Part shown: positions 46,906-56,744 of the stretch, one piece after another
Layout of the letters: each line of letters begins with the position of its first letter
Position numbering within the stretch: position 1 is the stretch's first letter
NCBI RefSeq assembly: GCF_013294005.1
Contig: NZ_JABSNK010000006.1
Location: 185,144-249,143, forward strand
Direction of reading: 5' to 3'
DNA length: 64,000 bases
Source of the DNA: Flavobacterium gelidicaeli
GTDB lineage: Bacteria; Bacteroidota; Bacteroidia; Flavobacteriales; Flavobacteriaceae
The notes under the pieces: model-generated
Database searches by the model: none
Seen by the model: only the letters and a program-made list of their open reading frames with translations
Told to the model about the DNA's origin: nothing
Made by a program: the position numbers and the translations under genes

Positions 46906-49900
46906 TTAATATTCCTCTGGGATTACTGCTTCTTTATTTTTTTCAGTTTGCGGTTTCTTAGGCTCTTTTGGTTTCTCAAAATTGATGTATTCTGGAGATA
47001 TAGTCGAATCTTGAAATTCATTTTCATATTTAGGAGCTGTTCCTATTTTGTATTTTTTAGAAAATTTATTCATCAACTCTTTAAAAGTATCAAAATCTAC
47101 CTCATAAGAAATACCTGCTCCTTGTGTATAACCAATTCCTTCTCCTATATAATTAATATCATTTTCTCTATTGAAAAGGCGTAAATTTAAAGTTCCGTCT
47201 TCATTAACGCGGTATTGCAATTCTAAATCTCCCACCACAGCAGACTCATTTACACCTCCTATAGGCACCCCTATTTTACCATTAATTGTAATTCTTTCAT
47301 TAACTTTTGAAGTAATTGTCGCAATCACACGACCATCTGTTTCTTTCCCAAGTCTTTTATCTGCAGGAGTATAATTTAACCCTACTTTGAACTTCTCACT
47401 GTCTGATTGTATAATTCCTCCTAACAATCCTGAAGCGGTTTCAAACAAACTTCCTGAAAAATCAGACTGGCTAACTCCTTCTGGACTTAAAAATCCCCCC
47501 GAAGAAAGTAAATACAACGCTTGTGTTTGTCTCACATCTTTATCATTCAATTTATATTGAATCTCTGATTTTAGAACATTACTAACGGTAGGGAACTCAA
47601 TATTAAAGTCGGGTTCCGGACTTGCTAAATCCCCACGTATACCTATAACCACTTCTACAGGAACTTTTCTATTAAAAGAGGAGTTATCTAATAAAACTGC
47701 TGGATTCGCATTCGTTTTATAAACAGCTTCTAGATTAAGTTGTGCACGCATAGGGTTACCTTCCCAAGAAATTGACCCACCTTTTTTTACATCAAACTTT
47801 TTATCTATGAACCCACCATATTTAAAATTGTAAGAACCTTCATAAGGCTGGAAATCTCCCCACATATTAAATTTACCTAGCGTATTTATTTTAAATAATA
47901 ATGTTCCGTATCCTTTTCCTTTCATTCCGTGACCAGAATTTCTATCTAAAATAACTTCTACCTCGGCTTCTGGTGTGATATCTAAATCAAACTCTAATTC
48001 TAATCCACCATATTTTTTTGTATTCTCGACAATACCCAACTTAATATTGCGTTTTTCTTTTGGAGTCAAAAAGTGTATAAAGGCATTATCACTAACGCTC
48101 TCTGCGTCATTAATAGGTATTTTTACTACCGTCCCTTTTTCTGATTTTGCTGCAACTTTAATAAACAAGCTATTGACAGGACCTTTTATAGATGCCGTAC
48201 CATCGATAAATGCAGTACCATAATAAGCAGCGTCATCTTTATCTTTTGTATCTAATACGACTAACCTATTAGTATTGATTCCTAAATCCAGTTTCCAATC
48301 ACCAAAATTATTATGCTCTACACTTCCATTCAAATACCCTTTTGTATCATACTTAGTATCCGTTAAAGTATTATTTCTAAATAAAAATTTCTCATCGACT
48401 AAGTCTACAATCGATCGATCGCTAAGTTGATAGTCAATGTTTAAATACGGAATTGTAAGACCTGCATTATCTACAAACAATCGTCCATTAATTTTTGGTT
48501 TTTTTAAATTGCCTCCAATAGTAGCATTTCCCGTCACAAGACCCCTAATATTAGAAAGCACATCACCTCCTAAAGAGCTAAGAATACCTAAATTAAATTT
48601 AGCCAATGCAACTTTTAAATCCAGCTGTGTTTCCTTACCTACAATTTCAAAATTACCGTTGGCACTTAGTGATTCTAAATTTTCATTCCTTATAAACGAA
48701 TTTATAGTAAACTTTTGAAAATTTTTATCTCCTTCAATATTAAAATTTAAATCTCCTAAATCAGTTTTATTAATATTTAAATGGTCAATAATTAACGAGG
48801 CAGTGGGCTTATAAACATCATTATTTTGTTTAAAATTAATTTCACCATTAATATTCCCATTAAAAACAAACTTACTGCTTGCTGGAGTAATCTTAAATAA
48901 ATCGACATCTTTAAAACTAAGATTTAAGTCTTTATTTATATTGTCTTTTATCGTTCCTTTTAAAGAAATTGCTTGCTCTTCATGTGACAAAATAATATCG
49001 TCAATATTGAAGTTTTTAAATGATTTGTCAAAAACGATTTGGTTATTAGGTGCATCTTCTTCATTCAAATACCATAAATAATCCTTAAATTTCATTTCAG
49101 ACTTACTAATTCCTACCACGTTATTATTATCTTTATTTATAGTATGGTATAAATTCAGATTGAAATAATCTTCCCCTTTTGAACCTCCTTTAAATTCTGA
49201 CCTGAAAAACAAAGTATCCTTCATAGTAACATTGATCAAACTAAAGTCTCTAATTTTATAATATTCAGTCTTTATACTATCTAGTTCAACATACGCATTG
49301 TATAGCGGATTTTTATTATCAATAGCGACTCTTATATTATCAAAAGTGTTTTTTGCAACTAGAATTTGAGGCGAATTAAAATTAAGCTTAAACTCTTGGA
49401 TATCTGACTTAATATTCCCTTTTACTACCGTATTAGTCGCAATTGACATTTCAGGATAAAATATCTCAATAATTTTATTGTAAATAGTGAAATTAAATTT
49501 CAAGAACTGTCCTTTATTGACTTTGTTTGGTTTAAAATTTGTGTACAAACTACCCAATGAGTTTTTGACCAAATTACCCAATTGGCTAAACTGAAATTTT
49601 CCTATAATTTCTCCTTCAACAATATCTGGGGAGTTAACCGTAATGGTACGTATTCTATCCTTATCAAAACTTGAGAAGACATTAAAATCATTAAAAACAT
49701 AGGTGTCTTTAGAATTTTGATAGGATGTTTTTTTGATATAAACGTTTCCTTGGAGGTTTTCAATAGTATTCCCAGTTACTTGAACAACAACATCTCCTCT
49801 AAAAATTGCCGTAGTATCTTGAACTAGTTTTAATTTGAATAAATCCGAATTTTCAACATTAATATGAAAGTCATATTTGTTTTCTTTATTTCGAAGATCT

Positions 49901-51339
49901 AATAAACCATCAAAATTCATGCTTAAATTAGGATCATTTATAGATATTTGCCCTTTATAATTAGGAGCTTTAAAATTTCCGTTGACAACTACATTAGTAT
50001 AAGTATATTTTCTAAAATCTATTTTTGTGATATCCCCTTTTAAAGCAGTATTTAAATACTTCTCAGTAAAACCCACTCCATCAACATCAATATTCATACT
50101 GATTAAGCCTAAATCTTCACGATTAAGCAAGGTTCCTAAATCAAAATCATTCAAAACAACATTACCTACATAAGATGCCTTATCTATAAAATCAATTTGC
50201 TTCATACTAAAAACCGACTGAACATTACCTAGATCAGAATCCAGTGCAAAATCAGCATTCAAGAAAGTCTTACTCACTTGTGCGTTTCCTATAATAGTAA
50301 AATAACCTAATTTTTTTAATTCATCAGGAAGTCTTTTTCCTAACACATTAGGAAGTATGGTAGCCAGATTATCATAACTACTACTTACTTTTTTAAAATC
50401 ACCATTCATATAAAATGGTTGGTTCGCTTTTCCAAAAAGGTTTTTAAAATTAATTCTACCTTCAATTTTAGTATTTTTAGAATCAACTAATTTTAAATTA
50501 TTTACATCTAAATTATTCAAAGGGCCTTTTATCCTTCCTGTTACATCAAAAAACTGATTCTTACCAAGTTCATTATAAAAATGCCTAATATCATTTGTAG
50601 CTAAATGAGCTGAATTTAATTTCACATCAAATTTTACCTTATCATTAAAATTAGCAAAATCAGCTATTTTATAACTTAAAACCACATCCCCTTCTAGAGT
50701 AGATTCTTTAGTAACTAACTTAAGAGTTTCTAACTTTATATTTTTCTTGGTATAACTAAAGTCAGCACTTAAATCACTAACATACAATCCGCGGTGATCA
50801 AGAAAAGACATCTTATTGATTTTAGTATTTACAGCAGGACCATAAATTAAAAAATCACTTAATTTGATATTCAATTTTGTAAAATCAACATCTTTAGGAA
50901 TAGCTCTATTTTCATCAGTTAATAAAAAATGACCATCAGTGATTGTAGCACTATTTGTTTTTAGTAAAAATTTTCTAGTTGAAGGTTTACCGGAATCGAA
51001 AGCGTTTAAGAAACGATCAAAATTGGTATCCTTTTCATTTTTGTACGTTTTTAAATTAAAAACCAACCCTTCTAAGCGTATATCTCCAAAAATTAAATCC
51101 CCGTCTAGTATTTTTTTCCCTTCTAAAATATTCGTGTTTAAGATCTTTGTAAAAATCAATGTATCATTATGATCATCTCTAATCATTACATTCTTAAATT
51201 TCACACCGCCAAAAACTGAAACTCTCACGCCGTCAATAGCGATTTTAGTACCAAAATCATCATTGATACTTTTAGTAAAATACTGTGCTATTTTTGTTTG
51301 TACATAAGGCACAGACAATGCTATCGCTGCTAATAGCAA
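46906..51339 (-). CDS. tamB: Translocation and assembly module protein TamB
   Basis: A very long (about 1,480-residue) AsmA/TamB-type protein: an N-terminal membrane anchor, then repetitive beta-strand sequence forming the lipid-conducting groove, and the conserved DUF490 region at the C-terminal ~350 residues (GKGYGTLLFKINTLGKFNMWGDF; RVNEDGTLNLRLFNREND). It bridges the envelope with TamA and helps outer-membrane assembly or lipid transport. The start is unresolved: the frame stays open upstream to ~51491 without any ATG or GTG, and TTG at 51339 leaves a truncated anchor (LLAAIALSVPYV). Upstream in-frame codons read KKFIKIIFRLFLGIIILL, a better anchor. It is divergent from tsaD. Confidence 0.88.
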   Translation of the reverse strand: MLLAAIALSVPYVQTKIAQYFTKSINDDFGTKIAIDGVRVSVFGGVKFKNVMIRDDHNDTLIFTKILNTNILEGKKILDGDLIFGDIRLEGLVFNLKTYKNEKDTNFDRFLNAFDSGKPSTRKFLLKTNSATITDGHFLLTDENRAIPKDVDFTKLNIKLSDFLIYGPAVNTKINKMSFLDHRGLYVSDLSADFSYTKKNIKLETLKLVTKESTLEGDVVLSYKIADFANFNDKVKFDVKLNSAHLATNDIRHFYNELGKNQFFDVTGRIKGPLNNLDVNNLKLVDSKNTKIEGRINFKNLFGKANQPFYMNGDFKKVSSSYDNLATILPNVLGKRLPDELKKLGYFTIIGNAQVSKTFLNADFALDSDLGNVQSVFSMKQIDFIDKASYVGNVVLNDFDLGTLLNREDLGLISMNIDVDGVGFTEKYLNTALKGDITKIDFRKYTYTNVVVNGNFKAPNYKGQISINDPNLSMNFDGLLDLRNKENKYDFHINVENSDLFKLKLVQDTTAIFRGDVVVQVTGNTIENLQGNVYIKKTSYQNSKDTYVFNDFNVFSSFDKDRIRTITVNSPDIVEGEIIGKFQFSQLGNLVKNSLGSLYTNFKPNKVNKGQFLKFNFTIYNKIIEIFYPEMSIATNTVVKGNIKSDIQEFKLNFNSPQILVAKNTFDNIRVAIDNKNPLYNAYVELDSIKTEYYKIRDFSLINVTMKDTLFFRSEFKGGSKGEDYFNLNLYHTINKDNNNVVGISKSEMKFKDYLWYLNEEDAPNNQIVFDKSFKNFNIDDIILSHEEQAISLKGTIKDNINKDLNLSFKDVDLFKITPASSKFVFNGNINGEINFKQNNDVYKPTASLIIDHLNINKTDLGDLNFNIEGDKNFQKFTINSFIRNENLESLSANGNFEIVGKETQLDLKVALAKFNLGILSSLGGDVLSNIRGLVTGNATIGGNLKKPKINGRLFVDNAGLTIPYLNIDYQLSDRSIVDLVDEKFLFRNNTLTDTKYDTKGYLNGSVEHNNFGDWKLDLGINTNRLVVLDTKDKDDAAYYGTAFIDGTASIKGPVNSLFIKVAAKSEKGTVVKIPINDAESVSDNAFIHFLTPKEKRNIKLGIVENTKKYGGLELEFDLDITPEAEVEVILDRNSGHGMKGKGYGTLLFKINTLGKFNMWGDFQPYEGSYNFKYGGFIDKKFDVKKGGSISWEGNPMRAQLNLEAVYKTNANPAVLLDNSSFNRKVPVEVVIGIRGDLASPEPDFNIEFPTVSNVLKSEIQYKLNDKDVRQTQALYLLSSGGFLSPEGVSQSDFSGSLFETASGLLGGIIQSDSEKFKVGLNYTPADKRLGKETDGRVIATITSKVNERITINGKIGVPIGGVNESAVVGDLELQYRVNEDGTLNLRLFNRENDINYIGEGIGYTQGAGISYEVDFDTFKELMNKFSKKYKIGTAPKYENEFQDSTISPEYINFEKPKEPKKPQTEKNKEAVIPEEY

Positions 51340-51543
51340 TAGAATAATTATCCCAAGAAAAAGGCGAAAAATTATTTTAATAAATTTTTTGATACTAGTA
51401 TATTGTTTTATTTTTTCTAAAATTTGATTTTGCCCAAGAAATGGCGGTGCCTTTGATAAAAATTCTTTAATTTTGGCTGCGCCGTAAAAATAAATAAATT
51501 AAAATTCGGTTCGTCAAATATAATCCAAAATTCGTGCCTTTTT

Positions 51544-52566
51544 ATGCAAAATTCCAAGGTTTTTATTCTTGCCATCGAAAGTTCTTGTGATGACACTGCC
51601 GCAGCAGTCTTAGAAAATGACAAAGTACTGTCGAATGTTGTTGCTAATCAGCTAATTCACACTCAATATGGAGGTGTAGTTCCTGAGTTAGCATCACGTG
51701 CGCACCAACAAAATATTGTACCTGTAATTGATGCTGCATTAAAAAAAGCAAACATTACAAAAGATCAGCTCTCAGCTATAGCGTTTACTCAAGGTCCAGG
51801 ATTAATGGGATCGTTATTAGTAGGAAGCTCATTTGCTAAATCATTGGCTTTAGCATTAAATATTCCGTTGATTTCTGTCAACCACATGCATGCGCACATT
51901 TTAGCACATTTTATTGAAGAAGAAGGCTTTGACAAACCCACTTTTCCTTTTTTAGCACTTACCATAAGTGGTGGTCACACACAAATTGTCAAAGTAGAAG
52001 ACTTTTTTACTATGACAATAATAGGCGAGACTACTGATGATGCGGTAGGAGAAGCTTTTGATAAAAGCGCTAAAATATTAGGACTTCCCTACCCTGGAGG
52101 ACCTCTAGTAGATAAAAATGCACAATCAGGTAATCCTAAAGCATATAAATTTACTAAACCAAAAGTGCCTGGATTAGATTTTAGTTTTTCAGGACTTAAA
52201 ACAGCTATTTTATATTTTATCCAAAAGCAAAAAATAGAAAATCCTGATTTTGTTACAGAAAACATTAATGATATTTGTGCCTCAATTCAATACACTATTA
52301 TTGAAATATTGATGGATAAATTAAAACTTGCCGTTAAAGAAACAGGAATTACGCAAATCGCTATTGGTGGTGGTGTATCTGCAAATTCAGGAATTCGAAA
52401 AACTTTGCAAGAAGCAGAAGGAAAATACGGATGGAAAACATTTGTACCAAAATTTGAATACACCACAGATAATGCTGCAATGATTGGAATTGTAGGTTAT
52501 CAAAAGTACTTATCACAAAAATTTGAAACTGCCGCAGTAGTCTCAAAAGCACGCATACAATTTTAA
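51544..52566 (+). CDS. tsaD: tRNA N6-threonylcarbamoyltransferase TsaD
   Basis: A 340-residue ASKHA ATPase that completes the t6A modification at position 37 of ANN-decoding tRNAs. The iron-binding histidines are in NHMHAHILAHF; ILAIESSCDDTAAAV opens the fold; TISGGHTQIV and GGGVSANSGIRK are the nucleotide-binding blocks. It starts the run tsaD-rsmE-DUF4159-trmH, with 6 bp to rsmE, and is divergent from tamB. Confidence 0.97.
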   Translation: MQNSKVFILAIESSCDDTAAAVLENDKVLSNVVANQLIHTQYGGVVPELASRAHQQNIVPVIDAALKKANITKDQLSAIAFTQGPGLMGSLLVGSSFAKSLALALNIPLISVNHMHAHILAHFIEEEGFDKPTFPFLALTISGGHTQIVKVEDFFTMTIIGETTDDAVGEAFDKSAKILGLPYPGGPLVDKNAQSGNPKAYKFTKPKVPGLDFSFSGLKTAILYFIQKQKIENPDFVTENINDICASIQYTIIEILMDKLKLAVKETGITQIAIGGGVSANSGIRKTLQEAEGKYGWKTFVPKFEYTTDNAAMIGIVGYQKYLSQKFETAAVVSKARIQF

Positions 52567-52572
52567 AAAAAC

Positions 52573-53280
52573 ATGCAATTATTTTACAACCAAAATATCA
52601 ACAATACAACAACTGAATTTGTTTTTGACAAAGAAGAAAGCAAGCATATTATAAAAGTATTACGTAAACAAGATGGAGACATTCTACATGTTTCTAACGG
52701 TTTAGGGGAGCTTTTTGAATGCCAAATCACCTTAGCTTCTGATAATAAATGTACCGTAGAGGTACTCTCTTTCGAAAAGAAACCAGCTCCAAAATTTCAT
52801 TTGCACTTAGCTGTAGCTCCCACTAAAATGAACGACCGTTTTGAATGGTTTTTAGAAAAAGCCACCGAAATAGGAATTCAAGAAATAACACCTATCATTT
52901 GTGATAGATCCGAAAGAAAAATAATCAATAAAGACCGCTTTGATAAGATTATTTTAACTGCTTTTAAACAAGCTAACGAAACGTATCTTCCTAAATTAAA
53001 TGATGCTATTACACTCAAAGAATTCTTGAAGCAAGAACAAAAAGGCCAACTTTTAATTGCTCATTGTGAAGAAACTGATAAAAAAACGCTAAAATCAGTT
53101 CTTAAACCTAATGAGGATATTACTATATTGATAGGGCCAGAAGGTGATTTTTCTAATAAAGAAATAGATTTAGCTATAGCTAATAATTTCAAAGCAGTAT
53201 CACTTGGAAATACTCGCTTACGTACAGAAACTGCTGCTATCGTTGCTTGTCACAGCGTTGTTTATGCTAATGAAATTTAA
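52573..53280 (+). CDS. rsmE: 16S rRNA (uracil1498-N3)-methyltransferase
   Basis: A 235-residue SPOUT methyltransferase for U1498 in the decoding region of 16S rRNA. A PUA-like N-terminal domain (SKHIIKVLRKQDGDILHVSNG) leads to the knot fold with EKATEIGIQEITPI, the SAM-binding ILIGPEGDFSNKE and the final SLGNTRLRTETAAIVA. The 6-bp spacing to tsaD makes co-transcription near certain. Confidence 0.96.
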   Translation: MQLFYNQNINNTTTEFVFDKEESKHIIKVLRKQDGDILHVSNGLGELFECQITLASDNKCTVEVLSFEKKPAPKFHLHLAVAPTKMNDRFEWFLEKATEIGIQEITPIICDRSERKIINKDRFDKIILTAFKQANETYLPKLNDAITLKEFLKQEQKGQLLIAHCEETDKKTLKSVLKPNEDITILIGPEGDFSNKEIDLAIANNFKAVSLGNTRLRTETAAIVACHSVVYANEI

Positions 53281-53307
53281 AAAAATCTTTAAATAATAAC
53301 CTACCGT

Positions 53308-53946
53308 ATGAAAAAACTGTGTTTTATATTTTTATTTATTACTATTACTTCCTCTTCACAAGAGATCGCTTTAGTAAAATATGCAGGTGGTGGAGATTGG
53401 TATGCTAATCCTACTTCTTTGCCTAACTTAATAAAATATTGCAATGCAACTATTCATACTACCCTTAATTCTAAACCCGCTACGGTAGAGCCATCAAGTC
53501 CAAATTTATTTTCTTACCCATTTTTACACATGACTGGTCACGGAAATGTGATTTTTAGTCCAAATGATGTTACCAACTTGAAAAAATATTTACAATCTGG
53601 AGGCTTTTTACACATTGACGACAACTATGGATTAAACCAATACATCAGAAAAGAAATAAAAAAAATATTCCCAAATGATGACCTGGTTGAAATTCCATCA
53701 AGTCACGCTATTTTTCAAAAACCGTTTGTATTTGCAAATGGATTGCCTAAAATTCACGAACATGATGGTAAACGCCCACAAGCTTTTGGTATTTTTATCA
53801 AAAATAGATTAGTACTTCTATATACTTATGAATGCGATTTAGGAGATGGTTGGGAAGATCCTGAAGTAAACAATGACCCAATAGAAGTACGTGAAAAAGC
53901 ATTAAAAATGGGTGCTAATATAATAAACTACATCTTTAACAATTAA
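53308..53946 (+). CDS. Secreted DUF4159 protein
   Basis: A 212-residue protein with a signal peptide (MKKLCFIFLFITITSSSQE) and a DUF4159 domain, a class I glutamine amidotransferase-like fold found in Bacteroidota and planctomycetes. Recognisable segments are VKYAGGGDWYANPT, MTGHGNVIFSP, SGGFLHIDDNYGLN and AFGIFIKNRLVLLYTYECDL. No catalytic Cys of a true amidotransferase is obvious. Its function is unknown; the gene sits between two RNA methyltransferase genes with gaps of 27 and 4 bp. Confidence 0.88.
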   Translation: MKKLCFIFLFITITSSSQEIALVKYAGGGDWYANPTSLPNLIKYCNATIHTTLNSKPATVEPSSPNLFSYPFLHMTGHGNVIFSPNDVTNLKKYLQSGGFLHIDDNYGLNQYIRKEIKKIFPNDDLVEIPSSHAIFQKPFVFANGLPKIHEHDGKRPQAFGIFIKNRLVLLYTYECDLGDGWEDPEVNNDPIEVREKALKMGANIINYIFNN

Positions 53947-53950
53947 GCCT

Positions 53951-54454
53951 GTGCAGTTAAATCACGACGAAAATCAGTTTGAAAGAAAAATTTTTCCAAT
54001 AATTATAGTTTGCGATAATATCTATTTCCAGCAAAACATAGGCTCCTTATTTCGAATTAGTGAAGCCTTTGGTGTAGAAAAAATTATATTTTTAGGAAAA
54101 GAGGTTCCTTTAATACCCCGAAAAATCAATAAAACATCTAGAAGTACTCATTTACATGTACCACATTTGACCATCGAAGATCCAAATGAACTTATTAATT
54201 ATTTAAGGAAAAATGACTACGAAACCGTTGCTTTAGAAATTACAACTACTAGCAAACCCCTTAAAAAATTAACCGTACCTACTACAAAAAAAACAGCCTT
54301 AATCATTGGTAGTGAGATTAATGGCGTATCTAAAACTCTTTTGTCTATTTCAAATCAAATAGTTCATATACCAATGTTTGGAACTAACAGTAGTATGAAT
54401 GTAGTTCAAGCAACAAGTATTTTTCTGTACGAATTTACATCTTCTAAATGTTAA
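53951..54454 (+). CDS. TrmH/SpoU-family RNA methyltransferase
   Basis: A short 167-residue SPOUT methyltransferase. The three knot motifs are QNIGSLFR, ALIIGSEINGVS and VHIPMFGTNSSMNVVQA, with the asparagine and arginine of motif 1 intact. There is no N-terminal substrate-binding extension, so it resembles TrmL or the tRNA (Gm18/Cm34) group; the exact target cannot be given. It starts with GTG at 53951, only 4 bp after the DUF4159 gene, and ends the run. Confidence 0.9.
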   Translation: MQLNHDENQFERKIFPIIIVCDNIYFQQNIGSLFRISEAFGVEKIIFLGKEVPLIPRKINKTSRSTHLHVPHLTIEDPNELINYLRKNDYETVALEITTTSKPLKKLTVPTTKKTALIIGSEINGVSKTLLSISNQIVHIPMFGTNSSMNVVQATSIFLYEFTSSKC

Positions 54455-54615
54455 TTTTATTTTATTAAATTGTTAACAATTCCAATACCACAAGGCATCC
54501 TTCATTTATTCACATGACAGCTTACTTTACCTATTTTTTTTTATTAATAATTTAGTTATAAAATTATTGAATGATTTCCCCAAATCATATTTTATTAACT
54601 TAACCTATAATTATT

Positions 54616-55569
54616 ATGAAAAAAGTTGCTTTATCAGTAATGGCAGTTTTAATGCTATTCTCTTGTCAAAATGACAACAACTCAGAGTTAGAAACTCAAG
54701 AATCAGCTGCTATTACACAGCGAAAATGTGCAACACAAGATGTATTAGAAGCTCAATTGAGAGAAGATCCAACCTTAGCGTTAAGGATGAATCAAATTGA
54801 AGATTTTACTAAAAAAGCGATGCTAACAGGCCGAATAGTAAATGGAAAGGTTGAAATTCCAGTAATAGTAAACGTTCTTTATAGAACTTCGTCCGAAAAT
54901 ATTTCAGACGCCCAAATTCAATCCCAAATTGATGTTTTAAATGATGATTACAATGCTTCAAATGATGATTTCAGTCAAGTTCCTTCCGTATTTTCAGGAA
55001 TTAAGGCAAATGTTGGAATTACATTCGTTTTAGAAGCTATTAACCGAAAATCAACAACCAAAACTTCTTGGGGTACAAATGACAAAATGAAAAAAACGTC
55101 ACAAGGAGGAATTGCACCTACATCACCTACAACAAAATTGAATATGTGGGTATGCACCATTGGAGGAGGAATACTGGGTTACGCACAATTTCCTGGCGGT
55201 TCATCATCAACAGATGGTGTTGCTATTGATGCCAAATATTTTGGCGTTTCTGGAACAGCAAATTACCCATACAACTTAGGTAGAACTGCTACTCATGAAG
55301 TGGGACACTGGATGAACTTACGCCACATTTGGGGTGATGCTAATTGTGGTAGTGATTTAGTTAGTGATACACCTACGCATAACGATGCAAATTATGGTGT
55401 ACCTACTTATCCACATTATAGTACTTGCACAGGAACTCCTGTTGAGATGACAATGAATTATATGGATTATACAGATGACAGAGGTATGTTTATGTTCTCA
55501 AACGGACAAAAAAGTAGAATGGCAGCCATCTTTGTTTCTGGCGGGGCTAGATCAGGTTTTGGAAGCTAA
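54616..55569 (+). CDS. Secreted M43-type zinc metalloprotease, lipoprotein
   Basis: A 317-residue protease of the pappalysin/cytophagalysin family. The lipobox MLFSC near residue 17 marks it as a lipoprotein. The metal site is THEVGHWMNLRHIWGD (HExxHxxxxxH with the catalytic Glu), and the Met-turn appears as TMNYMDYTDD. N-terminal residues ~70-110 form a typical pro-region (VEIPVIVNVLYRTSSENIS). No C-terminal secretion domain is present, so it may stay at the cell surface. It has its own terminator; the AI-2E gene follows. Confidence 0.92.
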   Translation: MKKVALSVMAVLMLFSCQNDNNSELETQESAAITQRKCATQDVLEAQLREDPTLALRMNQIEDFTKKAMLTGRIVNGKVEIPVIVNVLYRTSSENISDAQIQSQIDVLNDDYNASNDDFSQVPSVFSGIKANVGITFVLEAINRKSTTKTSWGTNDKMKKTSQGGIAPTSPTTKLNMWVCTIGGGILGYAQFPGGSSSTDGVAIDAKYFGVSGTANYPYNLGRTATHEVGHWMNLRHIWGDANCGSDLVSDTPTHNDANYGVPTYPHYSTCTGTPVEMTMNYMDYTDDRGMFMFSNGQKSRMAAIFVSGGARSGFGS

Positions 55570-55592
55570 TATTTATTAGAATATATAAGTTG

Positions 55593-55623
55593 AAATCTCG
55601 CTACTTGTTAGCGAGATTTTTTT
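55593..55623 (+). terminator. Rho-independent terminator of the metalloprotease gene
   Basis: Arms AAATCTCGCTA and TAGCGAGATTT around CTTGT, followed by a T-run, 24 bp after the stop codon. Confidence 0.92.
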
Positions 55624-55650
55624 ATATTTATACCCTGAAAAAATAAATTA

Positions 55651-56742
55651 ATGATCACACCAAAAATTATATCAAAAGGAATTTTAAGAGCACTTGTTTC
55701 CATTGTATTAGTAACTTTACTTTTATATTTTTTCTACCAGATCCAAGCTGTTTTAATATACTTAATTGTAGCATTAATACTAACATTGATTGGATACCCA
55801 ATATTAGATTTTTTCATGAAACGTTTAAAATTTAATAACACATTTGCCACTATAGCAACTGTATTTATATTTGTTGTAACCATCAGTGGTTTTATAATGA
55901 TGTTTATACCGCTTATTTTAAATCAAGGAGCTAATTTATCATTACTAAATACAGCCGAAATTGAAAAAAGCACTATACAATTAGTGAACCAAATCACCGT
56001 TTTTTTAGAAAATCACCACATTGATTCTTCACAAATGCTAAAAGAAGTGGACCTTAGTTCTAAACTAAATTTTGATCTTATTCCTAATTTTTTAAATGCC
56101 CTATTAGGCACTCTTAGCAGCTTCGGGATGGGATTAGCCTCTGTACTTTTTATAACTTTTTTTTTACTAAAAGATAGACGATCATTTTTAATTACTGCCC
56201 GAAAATTAATTCCAGATAATCATGAAGACCAAGTTTTAAACTCTATTGAAAAAATCAATAAATTATTATCTCGTTATTTTATTGGTCTAGTTATTCAGCT
56301 GTTTATTGTATTTATATTATATCTAATTATATTACTTATTTTTGGAATTCCAAACGCTATAGTTATTGCATTTCTATGTGCTGTTTTAAATGTAATCCCT
56401 TATATAGGTCCCTTAATAGCTTCAATATTAGCAGCTATTTTAACGATGTTAGCCAATTTAGGAACTGATTTCCAGTCAGAAATTTTACCTACCACTATTT
56501 ATGTATTAATTGGTTTCTGGATAGTACAAATCATCGATAATAACTTATCTCAACCTATAATATTTTCTAAAAGTGTTAGCTCACACCCTTTAGAAATTTT
56601 TTTAGTAATATTAATTGCAGGTTTCTTATTTGGTGTTCTTGGAATGATCATTGCAGTTCCTCTTTTTACAATATTAAAAGTAGTAGCTAAAGAGTTTTTT
56701 CCTGAAAACAAGGCCATTCAGTTACTAACAAAAAACATATAA
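55651..56742 (+). CDS. AI-2E family transporter
   Basis: A 363-residue membrane protein with about eight segments. The family signature LCAVLNVIPYIGPLIAS and the downstream DNNLSQPIIFSKSVSSHPLEI are intact. The group includes the TqsA protein and the sodium/proton antiporters of the YdiK type; a substrate cannot be assigned. The methyltransferase gene begins 2 bp downstream, so both are probably on one transcript. Confidence 0.92.
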   Translation: MITPKIISKGILRALVSIVLVTLLLYFFYQIQAVLIYLIVALILTLIGYPILDFFMKRLKFNNTFATIATVFIFVVTISGFIMMFIPLILNQGANLSLLNTAEIEKSTIQLVNQITVFLENHHIDSSQMLKEVDLSSKLNFDLIPNFLNALLGTLSSFGMGLASVLFITFFLLKDRRSFLITARKLIPDNHEDQVLNSIEKINKLLSRYFIGLVIQLFIVFILYLIILLIFGIPNAIVIAFLCAVLNVIPYIGPLIASILAAILTMLANLGTDFQSEILPTTIYVLIGFWIVQIIDNNLSQPIIFSKSVSSHPLEIFLVILIAGFLFGVLGMIIAVPLFTILKVVAKEFFPENKAIQLLTKNI

Positions 56743-56744
56743 TT

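Noticed and set aside
51417..51623. Minus-strand open frame overlapping the tsaD start as a small gene
   Set aside because: It lies antisense to conserved tsaD codons and in the tamB leader; codon pattern and composition look like a shadow frame.
54488..54600. AT-rich gap before the metalloprotease gene looked like a possible leader or small RNA
   Set aside because: No stable hairpin, conserved box or open frame; ordinary AT-rich spacer.
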